Source: CAYUVH01 sp964448135 (GTDB taxonomy: Bacteria > Verrucomicrobiota > Verrucomicrobiia > Limisphaerales > UBA8199). From it: a DNA stretch of 64,000 nt. Positions 41,857-50,661 of the stretch are shown here, piece by piece. Positions within the stretch are counted from its first letter, which is position 1. Every line of letters starts with the position of its first letter. The translations under genes and the position numbers were made by a program. Under the pieces are notes generated by a model. It did no database searches. It worked only from the letters and a program-made list of their open reading frames with translations, and was not told the origin of the DNA. The DNA lies in NCBI GenBank assembly GCA_964448135.1, contig CAYUVH010000049.1, positions 1 to 64,000 on the forward strand, given 5' to 3'.

Positions 41857-44247
41857 ATGAACAAGCAGTTTCGAATTTGGAATTGGCGGGCTTCGGTCGC
41901 CCTTGCCGCGGTGGCACTGGGTGGTTGCGCTTCGGCGGCCGCGCAACAATTGCGTTCGCTTGGCATTGATGTCTCGGCTTGGGAAAGTTCCATCTCCGTG
42001 GCGAATTGGAACACGCTCAAGCGCGCGACGAATTCCCAGGTGAGCGGCGTCAACGGTGACGGGCGGGATTTTGTCATCATCCGGTCGAGCCGCGGCGGCA
42101 CCACGGGTGAGGACCATCGTCAGGGCGGATACGCCTCGGGAAACAACACGTTCTACAACCTGTCCCAGCGTTACGACGATCCTTACTTTCCGCAAAACGT
42201 CGCGCGAGCGGTGACCGCGGGATTGATTGTCGGCACGTATCATTTCGCGCGGCCGGACGTGATCGCCAGCACCACGAATTCAGACGGCGTGACCACCGCG
42301 GGCGTGGACAATTCGGGGACCGATGAAGCGGATCACATGATCCAGATGGCCGGGCCCTGGATGCGGCCGGGATTCCTGCCGCCGACGCTTGATTTGGAAT
42401 CCGGGCAGAGCCAGCGGACGAGCGCGCAGTTGACGACGTTTGCCATTCAATTTTCCGATAGAATCTACGCTGTGATGGGGATTCGCCCGATGACCTACGT
42501 CAACGGCAATTACGCCAGCTATCTGCAATCCAGCGTGGTGCCCGCGATTCCTTATTTGTGGAGCGCACGGTGGCCGAATCAGAGCGCCCCGAACACAATT
42601 GATTGGCAGAACGGTCAGCCCAAGGATTCCTATACGCCCATCTACGGCCCGTGGGACGACGCGCCGCTGCCGACGCATCCGTGGAAGGTCTGGCAATACG
42701 CCAGCACCGCGCATGTGAATGCAATCGGCGGTGGCGCGAGCAGTGTCGACGTGGACGTCGCGCAGGGCGGCGTCGAGTTTCTGAAGGATTTGTGCATCCC
42801 GGCGATCTGGATGACGAATGCCGACGGCCTGTGGACGACGTTATCGAACTGGAACAGCGGCCAGGCGCCTGTCACTCCGGTGCCGGGATCGGGCCAATTG
42901 GCCAGGGTGGGCACACTGGTGTTGCCGGTGGCGGGCCTGCCGGGCAGCAACGACACGGTGGTATTGGATCGGACGAACACGAGCTTCACCGTGACGCTCT
43001 CGTCCGGCGCGCAGAACATCCGGAAGCTGTACATGCGCGAGGCGCTCAACATCACGGGCGGCTCACTCACGATCAATTACACACCCGCCTGGGATTCCAC
43101 GACGTTCGGGGCGCAGTTTTCCGGCCCGGTTCTGCTCAGCAACAATGCGGCGATGACGGTCCACACGCTGCAGGTTGACGCGACCAGGACCTTTACGGTC
43201 AATGGTGCGACGCTGGCGTTCAATACGATTTCACTCATGCCCACCAACACCACGCCCGCGAAACTCGTTTTAACCGGGGACATGAATTTCGGCGCGGTGG
43301 CGGGAACCACGGCGACGATTACCAACGGGAGCGGCGCGGGCACATCCGGTTCGATCGATTTGGGTGGTGGCGTCCGCACATGCAATGTATCGAACGGCGT
43401 CTCGCTTGCCGTTTTCGTGCCGGTTGCGAACGGAGGTATCACCAAACTGGGACCGGGCACCATGAGGATTGAAACCAACTGCACCTACAGCGGCGTGACT
43501 ACCGTTGCCGGTGGTGCCTTTGAGCTGGGTAGCGGCGGGGCGATCTCGGGCAGCTCCCGAATCGTATTGTCCAACGCCGCCACTTTCAACGTGTCCGCGA
43601 AATCGGCACCCTTCGCCTTGGGAGCCGCGCAGACCCTGGCGGGGAACGGTTCAGTGATTGGCCGTATCACCGTGAATGGCACGCTGGCCCCTGGCGCGTC
43701 GGTGGGCACCCTGAGCTTCGGCACGAATCTCACCCTGACGGGAACCACCATCATGGAGGTGAGTCACAATGGCTCCGTAACCACCAACGACACCGTTCTG
43801 TGCGGCGGGCTGCTGACTTTCGGCGGAGCCCTGGTCATTACCAACATCGGTCCGGACGCCTTGACGAACGGCGATGTTTTTCAACTCTTCAGCGCCAACA
43901 CGTTTGCGTCGGCATTCACGAGCACCAATCTTCCGACGCTGGCCGCGGGACTTCAATGGGACACCAGCGGGCTCGGCACGGGCGTCGTGAAGGTCGCCGC
44001 GCTGAATCTCACACCACCGGTTTTCCAATCCATCACCCGCGCCGGCAATAATCTGCTGCTCAGCGGCTCCAACGGCCTGGCCGGGTCGCAGTATTATTTG
44101 GTTACCTCGACGAACCTGGCACTGGCACCGTCGAATTGGTCGGTGGTGCTCACCAATTTCTTCGACACGGGCGGCACCTTCAGCAACAGCCTGCCGGTGG
44201 ATGCTGCGGATATCACCCGGTACTATCGGGTGCGGCTGGCGAACTAG
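41857..44247 (+). CDS. GH25 lysozyme-like lipoprotein with PATR (autotransporter-type) repeats
   Basis: A 796-residue exported protein. The signal sequence ends in a lipobox-like LGGC (residues ~21-24). The GH25 muramidase-like domain at ~30-310 has LGIDVSAWES, FVIIRSSRGG, VGTYHFARP and the catalytic Asp-x-Glu in PTLDLESGQ. The next ~420 residues are beta-helical, with a PATR-type repeat (GGITKLGPGTMRIETN and TTVAGGAFELGSGG). The C-terminal module ends DITRYYRVRLAN. A cell-wall hydrolase displayed at the surface is the simplest reading. The fusion of GH25 to PATR and the verrucomicrobial C-terminal module is unusual. Confidence 0.85.
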   Translation: MNKQFRIWNWRASVALAAVALGGCASAAAQQLRSLGIDVSAWESSISVANWNTLKRATNSQVSGVNGDGRDFVIIRSSRGGTTGEDHRQGGYASGNNTFYNLSQRYDDPYFPQNVARAVTAGLIVGTYHFARPDVIASTTNSDGVTTAGVDNSGTDEADHMIQMAGPWMRPGFLPPTLDLESGQSQRTSAQLTTFAIQFSDRIYAVMGIRPMTYVNGNYASYLQSSVVPAIPYLWSARWPNQSAPNTIDWQNGQPKDSYTPIYGPWDDAPLPTHPWKVWQYASTAHVNAIGGGASSVDVDVAQGGVEFLKDLCIPAIWMTNADGLWTTLSNWNSGQAPVTPVPGSGQLARVGTLVLPVAGLPGSNDTVVLDRTNTSFTVTLSSGAQNIRKLYMREALNITGGSLTINYTPAWDSTTFGAQFSGPVLLSNNAAMTVHTLQVDATRTFTVNGATLAFNTISLMPTNTTPAKLVLTGDMNFGAVAGTTATITNGSGAGTSGSIDLGGGVRTCNVSNGVSLAVFVPVANGGITKLGPGTMRIETNCTYSGVTTVAGGAFELGSGGAISGSSRIVLSNAATFNVSAKSAPFALGAAQTLAGNGSVIGRITVNGTLAPGASVGTLSFGTNLTLTGTTIMEVSHNGSVTTNDTVLCGGLLTFGGALVITNIGPDALTNGDVFQLFSANTFASAFTSTNLPTLAAGLQWDTSGLGTGVVKVAALNLTPPVFQSITRAGNNLLLSGSNGLAGSQYYLVTSTNLALAPSNWSVVLTNFFDTGGTFSNSLPVDAADITRYYRVRLAN

Positions 44248-44386
44248 CTGGTTGGGAACGACTGGTTGGCGCACGCCGCTGCGGACCCGACTCAAGGCCC
44301 TCGGGGCAGGCAAGCATGTCCGCGTTCCGAAGCAAATTCGCATTCGCCATGCCGGGGGATTTGGCGCAAAATCGGGCATTCAAGGC

Positions 44387-46660
44387 ATGAAAAAAGCGAT
44401 TATTGCGGGCTCATGCTGTTTGGTGGTTTCGGCCATCGTGGCGGTCGCGGCGGAAGCAAGCCTCGTCAGCGGCGGAAACACTCAAGTCCAGATCGGGTTT
44501 GAGAAACCAAAAGGCGGGCAGGCCCAATTTGTGGATGTTCGCTCGGGGCACGATTTCATCGAGACCAACGCCGCCGGACGAAGCTTCTGGCAACTCGAGC
44601 TCGACAACGGCAAGTCGCTGACTTTCGCCAACGCGGGGCACTTCGCGACGCGAGCGCTGCCGGGCGACGAGTCGGGGGTGGAATTGACTTGGAATCAATT
44701 CGCCTCCGCCCCGGACTTGAGCGTGGTCGTCGAGATTCGGATCGACGAACAAAGCCCGATGACCCGTTGGAAAATCCGAACCGAGGGCGCGGTTTCCGGG
44801 CGATTGCGGCAGGTGAAGTTTCCCATCCTGCCGGCGATCAGCCGGCAGCCGGGCGAAACACTGGTGGTGCCGGATTGGGTGGGGCAGGAATTGAGTGAGC
44901 CGCGAACGAAACTGGCGGCCATGGGTGCGAAGGGAGGTCGATTTGATTGGATGTATCCAGGCCATCTCTCGATGCAATTCATGGCGCTGGCCCGGCCTGC
45001 CGGAGTCGGGCTTTACCTGGCGTGCGATGATCAGCAATCGTGGCCGAAACAATTCAGTTGCGTGGGGAGCACGAACGAGATTCTGGGTTGGGAACTGGTG
45101 CACTATCTCGAGGTGGCAGGCAGCGGCGTCAAATCGTGGCGGTTGCCGTATAATGTTTTGCTGGGAGCGTTCCAGGGGGATTGGTACCGCGCGGCCTCGA
45201 TATATCGTTCCTGGGCGACGAACCAGCCCTCCGCCCAAGCGAGCCGCCTGCGGAACGGGCGTGTGCCCGCGTGGGTCACGGACACGAGCGCCTGGGTGTG
45301 GAACCGCGGTCGGTCGGGGACGGTGCTGCCCGGCGCGCTGGCATTGCAAAAGGAACTGAGCCAGCCCGTGAGCGTGTTGTGGCATTGGTGGCATGGCTGC
45401 GCGTATGACACGGGTTTCCCCGAGTATTTGCCGCCGCGCGAAGGGACTGAGCCGTTCAAAGCGGCGGTGGCTGACGCGCGGAAAAACGGCGTGCGGGCGC
45501 TGGTTTACATGAACCAGCGATTGTGGGGCAAACGGACGGAGAGCTGGCGCAAAGAGAACGCGGAGCGTTACGCGGTGAAGGGGCCGGACGGCAAAATCCG
45601 CGAGGAAGTTTACAATACCTTTACCAAGGCCCCGTGCATTTCGATGTGCATGGGCACGGATTTCTGGCGGAAGAAATACGCGGGCATTGCGGAGCCGGCG
45701 ATCTGCGATCTCGGAGTCGGCGGCATTTACATGGACCAGGCCTGCGCGAGCCTCGCGTGTTTTGATCCGAAGCACGGCCACTTCGTCGGACGGGGGAGGT
45801 TTTGGCTGGGCGGTTTTGAGACGCTGGCGGCTGATATTCGGAAGCGCGCGGCGGACTGCCGGCCGGGAACGGATCCGATTGCCCTGGCCGGCGAGGGCTG
45901 CGGTGAATCCTGGCTGCCGTCGCTCGACTTGATGCTCGGGCTGCAAGTGAGTCGCGAGCGCTACAGCACGGCGGATGGTTGGGAGACGGTGCCGCTGTTC
46001 CAGACGGTGTATCATGAATATGCGGTGATCTTCGGAAATTATTCGTCGCTGACGATGCCGCCTTACGATGATTTGTGGCCAAAGGAAACCGCGCCGGCGG
46101 AGCCGCTGAAACTGCTGGACCGCAAATATGATCGGCAATTTTACCTCGAGCAGGCGCGCGCTTTCGTCTGGGGCCAGCAACCCACCATCGCCAATCTTTT
46201 GCCCTCGCACTTTAGCGAGCGCGCCGAGGAGGTCGGTTTTTTTGCGAGGTTGGCCAGGGTGCGGATGCGAGCCCTGCCTTATCTGCTGTACGGAAGTTCA
46301 TTGCAAGCGCCGACGCTGGGTGTGCCGGATGAGGAGTCCGATTTTTCGCGGCTGTCCATTTACGCCGGCCAGGGCAAACAGATTTCCAGCTATCGAAAAA
46401 GTGCGGACGTCGCGTTGGGCAGCGCCTGGCGTTCGCCCGATGGCAAGACCGCGCTGGCGATCGCCAACATCACGGATGCGCCTATGAACATCCCGCTGCC
46501 GCTGGAAAATCCCCAGTATGAGATTCCCGAGCGGGCGCGGGTGTATCGGATAGATGATAAAGGGCGCGAGATGATCGGTACGCTGGCGAAAGGACAAAAG
46601 CGTTACACGGTGGTGTTGCCTCCGCGCAGCGGTTGGGTGGTGGAGTTTCTGGCGGAGTAA
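44387..46660 (+). CDS. Exported DUF6259-like putative glycosidase
   Basis: A 757-residue exported protein with a signal peptide (MKKAIIAGSCCLVVSAIVAV). An N-terminal beta-sandwich is at ~25-265. A TIM-barrel-like region at ~300-620 has GVRALVYMNQRLWG, LGVGGIYMDQACAS with a candidate catalytic Asp, and PIALAGEGCGESWLP with a candidate Glu. A C-terminal beta domain follows. The pattern suits the DUF6259 group related to alpha-galactosidase-like barrels. Activity is inferred. The ATG at 44387 gives the signal peptide. It follows the GH25 gene by 139 nt in the same direction and may share its transcript. Confidence 0.78.
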   Translation: MKKAIIAGSCCLVVSAIVAVAAEASLVSGGNTQVQIGFEKPKGGQAQFVDVRSGHDFIETNAAGRSFWQLELDNGKSLTFANAGHFATRALPGDESGVELTWNQFASAPDLSVVVEIRIDEQSPMTRWKIRTEGAVSGRLRQVKFPILPAISRQPGETLVVPDWVGQELSEPRTKLAAMGAKGGRFDWMYPGHLSMQFMALARPAGVGLYLACDDQQSWPKQFSCVGSTNEILGWELVHYLEVAGSGVKSWRLPYNVLLGAFQGDWYRAASIYRSWATNQPSAQASRLRNGRVPAWVTDTSAWVWNRGRSGTVLPGALALQKELSQPVSVLWHWWHGCAYDTGFPEYLPPREGTEPFKAAVADARKNGVRALVYMNQRLWGKRTESWRKENAERYAVKGPDGKIREEVYNTFTKAPCISMCMGTDFWRKKYAGIAEPAICDLGVGGIYMDQACASLACFDPKHGHFVGRGRFWLGGFETLAADIRKRAADCRPGTDPIALAGEGCGESWLPSLDLMLGLQVSRERYSTADGWETVPLFQTVYHEYAVIFGNYSSLTMPPYDDLWPKETAPAEPLKLLDRKYDRQFYLEQARAFVWGQQPTIANLLPSHFSERAEEVGFFARLARVRMRALPYLLYGSSLQAPTLGVPDEESDFSRLSIYAGQGKQISSYRKSADVALGSAWRSPDGKTALAIANITDAPMNIPLPLENPQYEIPERARVYRIDDKGREMIGTLAKGQKRYTVVLPPRSGWVVEFLAE

Positions 46661-46760
46661 AGCAGTTTCAACAAAACCGTGGCCGCATTCATGGTAGGGC
46701 CGCGCTGCTGCGCGGCCGCGACGTCCTGGCGCCCTGGCTGCAAGATTAAATAAACCGCTG
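46661..46760. repeat. Diverged REP-like element, family R copy 3
   Basis: Directly after the DUF6259-like gene: AGCAGTTTCAACAAAACCGT, then GGTAGGGCC and the hairpin CGCGCTGCTGCGCG, ending in an AT-rich AAGATTAAATAAACC. The order of parts matches the copies at 29121 and 49592 with a different hairpin stem. The rest of 46761-46935 shows a CGTCCCCGGGCG-type palindrome but no gene. Confidence 0.6.
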
Positions 46761-46935
46761 GAGTGCAGTGAACGTGGCGCTGAATCGAAGCGCGTGAGCG
46801 CATTTGGAGCGCGCCCGTCCCCGGGCGCAGCAACGTCCGGGCACCCGCTGGCGGACATTTCTCGGAACAAACTCCGTTCGCAGGTGGTCAGTTGTTGCTC
46901 AGGCCGGGACCGCCACGCTCCCATCGCAGGCATCC

Positions 46936-48375
46936 TCAGCGTAACCCCGGCAGTTGATCGTAACGCGGTTTGTCCGCTTTGAATTGCTCGAAGTATTCCT
47001 TGCGGAATTTATTGTTCACGGCGGAACTGAGAATGCTGCCCTCCCAATCGAGATCGGGACGCGGCCCAACGGAGGGTGGCGGGATCCTGGTTCCGGAGTA
47101 ATGCGCGGAGAGTTGTTGAAAGGTTTTGCCCCAGGCTTTGGTTTTGCCGTCCACGGTGAGCAGGCCGGTTAATTCGCTGCAATCGGTGGCTTGTGGCGTG
47201 TCATACAAACCCCAATTCAACCAACCGACGACGAAGCCGGCGGAGGTTTCGATGGCGCGGCGGAGATACTTTGCCTGCTGTTCCTCGGTGCCAATCGGGT
47301 GCGCGCCGTGGTCGAACTTCGGTTTCTCCGCGCCGCCGTACCAGCCGAACTCGGCGAGCACGACCGGCTTCTTCAACTTCGCCATTTCGCGCACAATGCC
47401 CTCGAGGTAGGCGAGGTTCGCGAGTTCGTCGTCTTCACTTTTGTATTCGTAGCCGCCCCGTTCGGAGGGATAGAAATGGATTTCGAGGAAATCCAGATAC
47501 TTCGCCTGCCGGCTCGGGCGAAACCCGGTGTAGTCGCCGATGTTTTCCCAGAAGCGCGAAGGGACCGAGGTCTGGAGATAACCAACGGTGACGAGTGCCT
47601 TGGAATCGGCCGCCTTGATCGCCTCGGCCTGGCGGCGGGTCCAGTTATCGGCGATGTCTTCGCGGAAAGATTGGAAGTCGGCCAGCGCGCGATTGGTGAG
47701 GGAGCCTTTCGGCGGCGGGATTTTGATTTCGTCGAAGGGAACTGAGTTGGTCGCTTGCCACGCTTTCGCCAGCGCGTCGGGGGTGTGATATTTTTCTTTC
47801 AGCCAGGCATGCCATTGAGGCACCAGAATTTCGTTGTTCCACTCAATGGCTGGTTCGTTTTTTAGGTCGTACGCAAAAATGACGGAGCGATTCTTGTAGC
47901 GCGCAGCGAACAGTTTCCAAAACTCCACGGTGTGATCGAGCGTTGGCTTGTCGGAAATAGTCAACGGACGCCAATGAGGCGGTCCCTCCCAAAACTCCGG
48001 TCCGGTGGGGTGGACGTAGATGCCGGCGGCTTCGGCCATCTCCAAAAACTTGTCGAACTTGGCGATGCCTTCGGGGTCAAGTTTGCCGGGTTCGTTGTAA
48101 ATCGAGCCGTAGGTAAGAAAGACGCGGACGCAATTCACGCCGAGTTCCTTCATGCGCGCGAAGTCCTTGCGCGTGGCTTCCGCGTCGAATTGTTTCCATA
48201 TTTGCGGTGCCCAGCCCGTTCCGGGCCGGAAGTAATTCACACCGAAGGGAACAAACGGCTTGCCCTCTACCGTCTCGAAAGTGCGCCCATCAGTGGAAAT
48301 GCGGATTTTTGACAGCGGGGCTCCTCCGCAAGTGAGCAGCGTCGCCGCGAGTAGTAATCCGACCGCTTTCGTCAT
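46936..48375 (-). CDS. GH5-like (cellulase-fold) exported lipoprotein
   Basis: A 479-residue exported protein with an N-terminal signal ending in a lipobox-like LLTC (~residues 13-16). The clan-A TIM barrel has KPFVPFGVNYFRPG and VNCVRVFLTYGS, the acid/base Glu in IFAYDLKNEPAIEW and the nucleophile Glu in VVLAEFGWYGG. It probably cleaves beta-mannan or beta-glucan. The ATG at 48375 (MTKAVGLLL) lies inside a short-word array, so its first codons ACG-AA are shared with repeat units upstream. It is downstream of the D-threonine-aldolase-like gene with a 42-nt gap made of that array. Confidence 0.88.
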   Translation of the reverse strand: MTKAVGLLLAATLLTCGGAPLSKIRISTDGRTFETVEGKPFVPFGVNYFRPGTGWAPQIWKQFDAEATRKDFARMKELGVNCVRVFLTYGSIYNEPGKLDPEGIAKFDKFLEMAEAAGIYVHPTGPEFWEGPPHWRPLTISDKPTLDHTVEFWKLFAARYKNRSVIFAYDLKNEPAIEWNNEILVPQWHAWLKEKYHTPDALAKAWQATNSVPFDEIKIPPPKGSLTNRALADFQSFREDIADNWTRRQAEAIKAADSKALVTVGYLQTSVPSRFWENIGDYTGFRPSRQAKYLDFLEIHFYPSERGGYEYKSEDDELANLAYLEGIVREMAKLKKPVVLAEFGWYGGAEKPKFDHGAHPIGTEEQQAKYLRRAIETSAGFVVGWLNWGLYDTPQATDCSELTGLLTVDGKTKAWGKTFQQLSAHYSGTRIPPPSVGPRPDLDWEGSILSSAVNNKFRKEYFEQFKADKPRYDQLPGLR

Positions 48376-48422
48376 TCGTGCTTCGTGCTTCTTTCGGATT
48401 TCGTCATTCGAGCTTCGTCATT
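48371..48422. repeat. Short-word array overlapping a start codon and a stop codon
   Basis: Minus-strand words ATGACGAA (three copies), GCACGAA (two) and TCCGAAA recur. The array overlaps the stop of the gene at 48418 (as ATGA) and supplies the start codon of the gene at 48375. Confidence 0.65.
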
Positions 48423-49515
48423 TCACCAACGCCCTATGCTCCGGATAACCCCGCGCCGTCACCGGCCAGATCTCGGTCACCTGCTCGCCGATGACCGCAA
48501 ACATCGCGTCGTGAAGATTGATGGTCGGGTCAATGTGCGAAGGCTGAAGCCACAGCCGATCGCCCGGCGCGATTTTGCTTTCGGCGGGCAGGCCGATGAT
48601 GGTGTGTTCGTCGTGGAGCGAGAGGACCGAGCCGCCGGGCACATCGAGCAGCGCCGGCATCCCCTGGTCCACGGAAGCGCCCTTCAGGCCGCAGTCGCCC
48701 ACGCAGAGTTCCGGTTTTGGCCGGCTGACCACGGTGATGAGCACGCGGAGCGCGGATTCAAAACCCTGGTTTAGTTTCGCGTAAGCGGTATCGAGCAAAA
48801 CGTAGGAGCCAGGTTGGACCTCGGTGATGCCCGGGCGCGCGCCGGTGATGTCGTAGGTGCCGGTGCCGCCGCCGCTGACGATTTCACAGGTCAGCCCCGC
48901 GCCGCGCAAGGCCTCGGCGCTGGCCAGCAATTGGTCCATGGCTTTGCGCGCGCGATCTTCGCGCTCGGGACGTTCAGGCACGCCGACGGCGTGTCCTTCA
49001 TAGCCCATGACGCCATGCAGCTTCAGACCTTTCGTGGCCACGACCTGCCGGGCGAGAGTCACCGCGCCCTCCACCGACATGACGCCGCAACGTCGCAGCC
49101 CGACATTCACATCCACGAGCACGCCAATTTCAGTTTTCGCGGCGACCACGGCGTTGGCGAGGTCGCGCAGGCCCGCTTCGGAATCGATGGCGATCTTTAA
49201 CCCACGGCAGTCCCGGGCAAGTTCCGCCGCGCGGCGGGCTTTGCCAGGACCAAGGATTTCGTTGGCGACAAGAATGTCGTCGGTGATCCCTTCGCGAAAA
49301 ACGATCTCTGCCTCGCCGACCGTCGCGCAAGTAATGCCGATGCAGGAGCCCGCGGCGATCTGCCGTTTCGCGACGGCGGGAGTCTTGTGCGCCTTGAAAT
49401 GCGGACGCAGCCGGACCGGCGTCGGCGCGTAGTAATCCGCCATGCGACGGATGTTGCGTTCCATGGCCGGAAGATCGGCAACCAGTGCGGGGGTCGGAAT
49501 ATCGTGGATTGTCAT
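48418..49515 (-). CDS. D-threonine aldolase-like fold-type III PLP enzyme
   Basis: A 365-residue cytoplasmic PLP enzyme with the alanine-racemase-type N-terminal barrel. IPTPALVADLPAMERN is the N-terminal block and LRPHFKAHKTPAVAKRQ holds the PLP lysine. VLVDVNVGLRRCGV and EIVSGGGTGTYDI bind the cofactor phosphate. The C-terminal beta domain (D-Ser dehydratase-like) has the metal-site region with LSLHDEHTIIGLP. The reaction is likely D-threonine or another beta-hydroxy-D-amino acid to glycine plus aldehyde, given the family. The ATG at 49515 is chosen; longer in-frame extension overlaps the REP element. Confidence 0.9.
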   Translation of the reverse strand: MTIHDIPTPALVADLPAMERNIRRMADYYAPTPVRLRPHFKAHKTPAVAKRQIAAGSCIGITCATVGEAEIVFREGITDDILVANEILGPGKARRAAELARDCRGLKIAIDSEAGLRDLANAVVAAKTEIGVLVDVNVGLRRCGVMSVEGAVTLARQVVATKGLKLHGVMGYEGHAVGVPERPEREDRARKAMDQLLASAEALRGAGLTCEIVSGGGTGTYDITGARPGITEVQPGSYVLLDTAYAKLNQGFESALRVLITVVSRPKPELCVGDCGLKGASVDQGMPALLDVPGGSVLSLHDEHTIIGLPAESKIAPGDRLWLQPSHIDPTINLHDAMFAVIGEQVTEIWPVTARGYPEHRALVK

Positions 49516-49591
49516 TCTACTTGGGGCGGTTGGATAGCGGAACCGGGGGAATGAAGCGAGGCGAAACTGCCGGGGCAGACGCATCCACCGC

Positions 49592-49685
49592 CTTTTCACT
49601 AAAACTGTGGCCCTCGAAAGGTAGGGCCGGCAGTCCCCTGCCGGCCGCGGCGTCGCTGCCCGCGGCCACAAAATAAATTAATTCG
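49592..49685. repeat. REP-like palindromic element, family R copy 2
   Basis: CACTAAAACTGTGGCC, CGAAAGGTAGGGCC, the hairpin GGCCGGCAG-TCCC-CTGCCGGCC, a GCGGCG/CGCGGCC segment and AAAATAAATTAATT. It is nearly identical to 29121-29214. It lies directly upstream of the palindromic operator of gp27-like copy 2. Confidence 0.8.
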
Positions 49686-49705
49686 CCTTCGTGAAAAAAT
49701 ATTTT

Positions 49706-49728
49706 ACTTGGACAGCCGTTGTCCAAGT
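49706..49728 (+). promoter_or_regulatory. Palindromic operator upstream of gp27-like copy 2
   Basis: ACTTGGACA, spacer GCCGT, TGTCCAAGT: a perfect 9-5-9 inverted repeat, 48 nt before the ATG at 49777. The same element, with the identical spacer, precedes the paralogue at 20935. Confidence 0.8.
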
Positions 49729-49776
49729 GGCTCGGTTACGCTCCCCTCACGGAAAAGTAAAAAAGGAGTTAAAAAT

Positions 49777-50439
49777 ATGACTAACATTGGAAAAATCGCC
49801 AGCCTGTCCCCCGAACTTCGTGAGCAGGTAAACGAGCGCCTCGACCGCGCCGAACCCGCCGAGGCCATTCTCACCTGGCTCAACACCCGGCTCGAGGTCC
49901 AGCACCTCATCGCCACCCAATACAACCACAATCCCATCTCCAAACAAAACCTCTCCGAGTACAAGCAGAACACCTTCCGCGCCTGGCGCCTGCGCCGCGA
50001 CGCCGTCCGCTTCGCTGAAAACCTCAAAGCCGACCGCCTCGCCCTTCGCGAGCACGACGCGGAAGCCGAATCCATCAGCGACGAATTGGCCCACTGGACC
50101 GCCATCCGTTATCAGGCCATGGCTCAGGCTGCCACCGCTGATGCCGACGACAACCCTCAGGCCGAGTTCGAGCGCCTCCGCAAGTTTGCCGCCGATGTCC
50201 TCGCCTTGCGCCGGAGTGACCGCCTCGCCGCCCGCGTGAAAATCGAGCAGGAGCGCCTCGAACTCCGGCAGGAAATGGCCGTCTATAACGACCAGATCGC
50301 TGATCCAAATCCGCCACCCCCGAAACCATACCAACCCTACCCAAGCCCGCTGGACTTGGCGCGCTGGCGGGTTTTCGGCGACGCCGTCGAACCCCTCCTC
50401 GAACATCCTCAATACGAACACCCTGCCTGCATCATCTAG
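49777..50439 (+). CDS. Orphan Mu gp27-like (DUF3486-type) protein, copy 2
   Basis: A 220-residue protein with the conserved N-terminal ~80 residues seen in copy 1 (SLSPELREQVNERLDRAE, ILTWLN, ISKQNLSEYKQNTFRAWR). A long helical, Arg/Glu-rich second half (~85-185) follows, including LRRSDRLAARVKIEQERLEL. It ends in a Pro-rich segment (PNPPPPKPYQPYPSPLD). DUF3486/gp27 proteins in Mu-like phages have been linked to small-terminase-type roles, but no phage structural gene is here. AAAAGGAG eight bases before the ATG is one of the best ribosome sites in the window. Upstream: REP element, then palindrome. Downstream: two 28-nt direct repeats and a CAGTCAAACC array. Confidence 0.8.
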   Translation: MTNIGKIASLSPELREQVNERLDRAEPAEAILTWLNTRLEVQHLIATQYNHNPISKQNLSEYKQNTFRAWRLRRDAVRFAENLKADRLALREHDAEAESISDELAHWTAIRYQAMAQAATADADDNPQAEFERLRKFAADVLALRRSDRLAARVKIEQERLELRQEMAVYNDQIADPNPPPPKPYQPYPSPLDLARWRVFGDAVEPLLEHPQYEHPACII

Positions 50440-50443
50440 GCTC

Positions 50444-50501
50444 CCGCGTCGTAGCCGGGCGAAGACGGGCCTGCCGCGTCGTAGCCGGGCGAAGACGGGC
50501 C
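50444..50501 (+). repeat. Two 28-nt direct repeats
   Basis: The unit beginning CCGCGTCGTAGCC and ending GACGGGCC occurs twice at a 30-nt period (50444-50471, 50474-50501), starting 4 nt after the stop of gp27-like copy 2. Confidence 0.85.
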
Positions 50502-50507
50502 AGACCC

Positions 50508-50556
50508 CAGTCAAACCGCAGTCAAACCCAGTCAAACCCAGTCAAACCGAAAAAAA
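50508..50556 (+). repeat. CAGTCAAACC tandem array with A-tract
   Basis: Four copies of CAGTCAAACC (one extra G after the first), then GAAAAAAA. It continues from the 28-nt repeats. Period and A-tract ending match the arrays at 1743, 9388 and 20387. The remaining 50557-50661 sequence is AT-richer and probably carries the promoter of the next gene. Confidence 0.85.
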
Positions 50557-50661
50557 TAATCCGACCGCAAATTCTTTGGAAAAAAGCACAGGCCAGATAA
50601 GCTCAAGTCCGCTTGACGTTTGGCCGGCAATAGACCGCAATTATCAAGTTAACCTTCACCC

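Noticed and set aside
50444..50556. Possible CRISPR array
   Set aside because: Only two 28-nt units with 2-nt separation and then 10-bp units; no spacers and no cas genes.
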